From NCBI GenBank assembly GCA_937900125.1, contig CALCEK010000273.1:1-8301 (forward strand): a stretch of DNA of 8,301 nt, in the 5' to 3' direction. This document shows positions 6,544 to 8,301 of this stretch, piece by piece. Source of the DNA: an uncultured Treponema sp. (GTDB lineage Bacteria; Spirochaetota; Spirochaetia; Treponematales; Treponemataceae). The notes under the pieces are model-generated. The model ran no database searches, had not been told where the DNA came from, and was given only the letters and a program-made list of their open reading frames with translations. The translations under genes and the position numbers were made by a program. How positions within the stretch are numbered: position 1 is the stretch's first letter; every line of letters begins with the position of its first letter.

Positions 6544-7719
6544 TTACAAAAGTTTTAATAGAATTGCATTTAAAAACAATAAACCTTCTTTTGTAAGCGA
6601 ATAGTTTGTTGTTCCACACCGTGTTTGCCTTAGTGCTTTTTTTTCACGACATAAACTTTCCCAATCACAACATTTTAATCTTGCTTCAAGGTTTCCATTC
6701 CAAGGAGCTAATGCCGAAAATCGATTTTTGTATTTTTCTGCGTCAACACCACAAATTGTTCTTAAACCGAGCATTAAAAACTCAAATTCAAGGTCTTTTA
6801 AAGAAAGTTTTTCTTCTTTGCGCAAAAGACCAAAATCTTCTATTTTATTGTGTGGCTTTTGCCAAAAATTTGTCCAATAGTTTATGTCAAAAGTATTAGT
6901 CCACCTTAAAGCATTCGGAAAATCATAAATCGTGCCAGAAGCACCGCTTCCCACGCCAATATATGATTCTTGCGTCCAATAAGTCATATTGTGAACACTT
7001 TCAAAACCGCTAAGACAAAAATTAGAAACCTCATACTGCGTATAACCATTTTTTAAAAGAATGTCGCGACCTAAAAGCCATTCTTCATCCGCTTTATCAT
7101 AATCAAATTCAAAACCGCCCTTTATTTTTTTTGCCAACGGCGTTTCTTCCTCCACTGTAAGCGTGTATAGTGAAATATGCTGTGGACGATACAAAACAAT
7201 CTTTTTCAAAGAAGAAATTGCCTCCTCTTTGCTTTGACACGGAAGTCCCGCGATAATGTCTAAGTTTAAAGCATTATTCCATGTTGATTTTATAAGATTT
7301 AAAGCGGACAAAATCTGACTTTGCGAACAATTTCGACTAACCGCCTGTAACGCGCTATCATTTAAACTTTGAATTCCAACTGAAAGTCTACTAACACCTG
7401 CATTTTTTGCAATAAGCAATTTTTCTTTTGTTAAAGATTCTGGATTTACTTCTAACGTAAGCTCGTTGCTCTTTTGGGGTTCAAGAAAATCCAAAATAAA
7501 TTTAAGATTATTTTCAGATAGCAAACTTGGTGTTCCGCCGCCAATATAAATTGTTTTCCAGCGGGAAACTTTGTATTTTTCGGCATAAAAAGAAATTTCA
7601 TTTTTTAACGATTTAATATAATTTTCAGGAACGCCATTTGATGTTTCCCGACTAAAAAAATCGCAATAATCGCACTTTTTTGTACAAAATGGAATATGAA
7701 TGTAAAGCGAACATTCCAT
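6544..7719 (-). CDS. hemW: radical SAM heme chaperone HemW (formerly HemN-like)
   Basis: HemW is a radical SAM protein that binds heme and is thought to deliver it to membrane haemoproteins; it is not the coproporphyrinogen dehydrogenase it is often named after. The 391-residue protein opens with IHIPFCTKKCDYCDF, giving the CxxxCxxC cluster motif at Cys12, Cys16 and Cys19. GGGTPS follows at about 60-65, then EVNPES, RLSVGIQSLN, LDIIAGLP, HISLYTLTVEEETPL, QYEVSNF and GVGSGASG, all in family order. The C-terminal HemW domain (FLMLGLRTICGVD and beyond) is complete. The ATG is 4 bases after the lepB-like stop with no clear ribosome-binding site, suggesting coupling to it. The distinction from HemN rests on IPFC in place of the HemN-type N-terminus and on length. 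Confidence 0.93.
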   Translation of the reverse strand: MECSLYIHIPFCTKKCDYCDFFSRETSNGVPENYIKSLKNEISFYAEKYKVSRWKTIYIGGGTPSLLSENNLKFILDFLEPQKSNELTLEVNPESLTKEKLLIAKNAGVSRLSVGIQSLNDSALQAVSRNCSQSQILSALNLIKSTWNNALNLDIIAGLPCQSKEEAISSLKKIVLYRPQHISLYTLTVEEETPLAKKIKGGFEFDYDKADEEWLLGRDILLKNGYTQYEVSNFCLSGFESVHNMTYWTQESYIGVGSGASGTIYDFPNALRWTNTFDINYWTNFWQKPHNKIEDFGLLRKEEKLSLKDLEFEFLMLGLRTICGVDAEKYKNRFSALAPWNGNLEARLKCCDWESLCREKKALRQTRCGTTNYSLTKEGLLFLNAILLKLL

Positions 7720-7723
7720 AAAA

Positions 7724-8242
7724 CTAGAAAATTCGAATTTTGCTAAACGGAAAATATTCTATTAAAGCGCGTCCTTTTATTTTGTCAGCAGAAATTGGTC
7801 CCCAAATTCTAGAATCAGTTCCGTCAATGCGATTGTCCGCCAAAACAAAATAAAAATCTTTTTCAAGAACCATCTCATTCATATCGCCACACGCCCCCAT
7901 TCCGTCCCATTCCGCTGGAACAGAATAAATATGCAAATTGTAGGGCTTTTTTGCAAGTTCATATTCGCTTAAATAATGGTCTTCGTCTTTTGGCTTTACA
8001 TATAACACGTAGTCACGCATATAGATAGTGTCCCCAGGCAAAGCTAAAACGCGACGCAACTGTGCTTTTCCAGTCATATTGTGTGTGTAACCGAATGGGG
8101 CATACTTTTGTGCAGTAAAAAATTCTGTAAGCAAATTGACAATATTTTCAAAAAAAGAGGCATGTTTCGCCCAAAATCGAGCGTATGATATCGCAAATTG
8201 ACCATTTTGAGTATATTGTGGTTGATAATGAAACAGAGGCAC
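7724..8242 (-). CDS. lepB: signal peptidase I homologue (S26 family), 5'-disrupted and lacking catalytic residues
   Basis: The frame encodes 172 residues. From about residue 30 onward it resembles signal peptidase I, which cleaves signal peptides of exported proteins at the membrane. Box D is LRRVLALPGD (62-71) and box E is ADNRIDGTDSRIWG (135-148), then KGRALIEYFP. Two things are wrong. Arg63 (CGT, 8054-8056) occupies the place of the catalytic Lys of the KR-x-x-G-x-PGD motif. The N-terminal membrane anchor and the catalytic-serine box are absent. The first 28 or so codons are antisense to uvrC coding sequence and look like an accidental extension: the GTG start follows directly after an in-frame TAA with no ribosome-binding site. 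The true gene probably began beyond the junction at about 8140 and has lost its 5' end here. hemW follows after 4 bases. It may also be a naturally inactive paralogue. Confidence 0.72.
   Translation of the reverse strand: MPLFHYQPQYTQNGQFAISYARFWAKHASFFENIVNLLTEFFTAQKYAPFGYTHNMTGKAQLRRVLALPGDTIYMRDYVLYVKPKDEDHYLSEYELAKKPYNLHIYSVPAEWDGMGACGDMNEMVLEKDFYFVLADNRIDGTDSRIWGPISADKIKGRALIEYFPFSKIRIF
8135..8160. other. junction joining 5'-truncated lepB and 5'-truncated uvrC head to head
   Basis: Leftwards on the minus strand the sequence reads as signal peptidase. Rightwards on the plus strand it reads as UvrC from QYFQ onward. Neither reading continues sensibly past this point: the uvrC frame meets TGA at 8137-8139, and upstream plus frames lack GVYxM or IYVGKAK. 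A run of seven A (8150-8156) lies in the zone. The breakpoint is placed only to within about 25 bases. Confidence 0.6.
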
Positions 8243-8301
8243 TTATTTTAGAGTGCAATTTAATAAAGAAAAATAGACCTAAATTTAATGTTCTTCTAAA
8301 A
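8140..8301 (+). pseudogene. uvrC: uvrC fragment (excinuclease ABC subunit C), 5'-truncated and cut by window edge
   Basis: The plus frame is open for 54 codons to the last base. It reads QYFQKKRHVSPKIERM, then FEYIVVDNETEALILE, then CNLIKKNRPKFNVLLK. This matches the region of UvrC just after the GIY-YIG core (about residues 45-100 of the usual protein), where family members read EALLLE-N-IK-xxP-YN-LL. UvrC makes the dual incision in nucleotide-excision repair. The preceding part with GVY and IYVGKAK, including catalytic Tyr and Arg, is absent: the frame hits TGA at 8137-8139, and upstream bases encode lepB on the other strand. The wording (LILECNLIKK) reminds me more of clostridial than of spirochaetal UvrC, but that is memory only. 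It may be a relic, a rearranged gene or one side of a chimeric join. Confidence 0.8.

Noticed and set aside
6532..6560. Short inverted repeats around the hemW stop (CTTTTGTAAAAG and GAAAGAACTTTC)
   Set aside because: The loops are only 2 bases and the stems are weak AT-rich 5-mers with no U-tract, so they are not a credible terminator.
1..8301. CRISPR array, insertion sequence, prophage, toxin-antitoxin or defence module
   Set aside because: No direct-repeat arrays, transposase motifs, terminal inverted repeats or defence-type proteins were seen; nearly all the sequence is explained by housekeeping genes.

Overview
The window looks like a piece of a low-GC spirochaete chromosome, probably a Treponema-type organism. 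This rests on protein character and gene order judged from memory, not on a search. The core genes appear intact and lie almost end to end on the minus strand. In transcription order they are: a signal-peptidase-I homologue (lepB-like), hemW, a 29-residue basic ribosomal microprotein of the AURKAIP1/COX24 (bS22/mS38-like) family, dxs, folP, cdaA, cdaR (YbbR), acpS, a DUF2225 zinc-ribbon protein, and the N-terminal half of truA, which runs off the left edge.

Right part (6544-8301): lepB-like and hemW are separated by 4 bases. At the far right, the plus strand of 8140-8301 encodes an unmistakable internal stretch of UvrC, antisense to the first ~30 codons of the lepB-like reading frame. Both genes lose their 5' parts at the same place (about 8135-8160). 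The head-to-head layout points to a rearrangement or a chimeric join, not two normal genes. The lepB-like protein also has Arg where the catalytic Lys should be.

Middle (6282-6526): a compact, self-contained transcription unit for the microprotein can be read directly. It has a TTGACG-17-CATAAT promoter, a GAGGAG ribosome-binding site, a GTG start, a 29-codon gene, and then a strong hairpin plus nine-U terminator. The terminator lies just before dxs. The longest dxs reading frame runs through it, but the real dxs start is a TTG behind AAGGAG, about 30 bases further on.

Left part (1-4315): folP, cdaA, cdaR, acpS, DUF2225 and truA form a tight operon in which all but one neighbouring pair overlap and the remaining gap is 3 bases. 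A promoter-like sequence just before folP would give an almost leaderless mRNA. The operon joins folate synthesis, cyclic-di-AMP signalling (CdaA and its partner CdaR), acyl-carrier-protein activation and tRNA modification; dxs just upstream supplies isoprenoid precursors. The truA segment is clearly more GC-rich (about 48% by hand count) than most of the window.

I found no CRISPR array, insertion sequence, tRNA or rRNA, and no gene-free stretch over 300 bases. Apart from the broken right end, this is mostly housekeeping DNA. I see no convincing wholly new multi-gene system.
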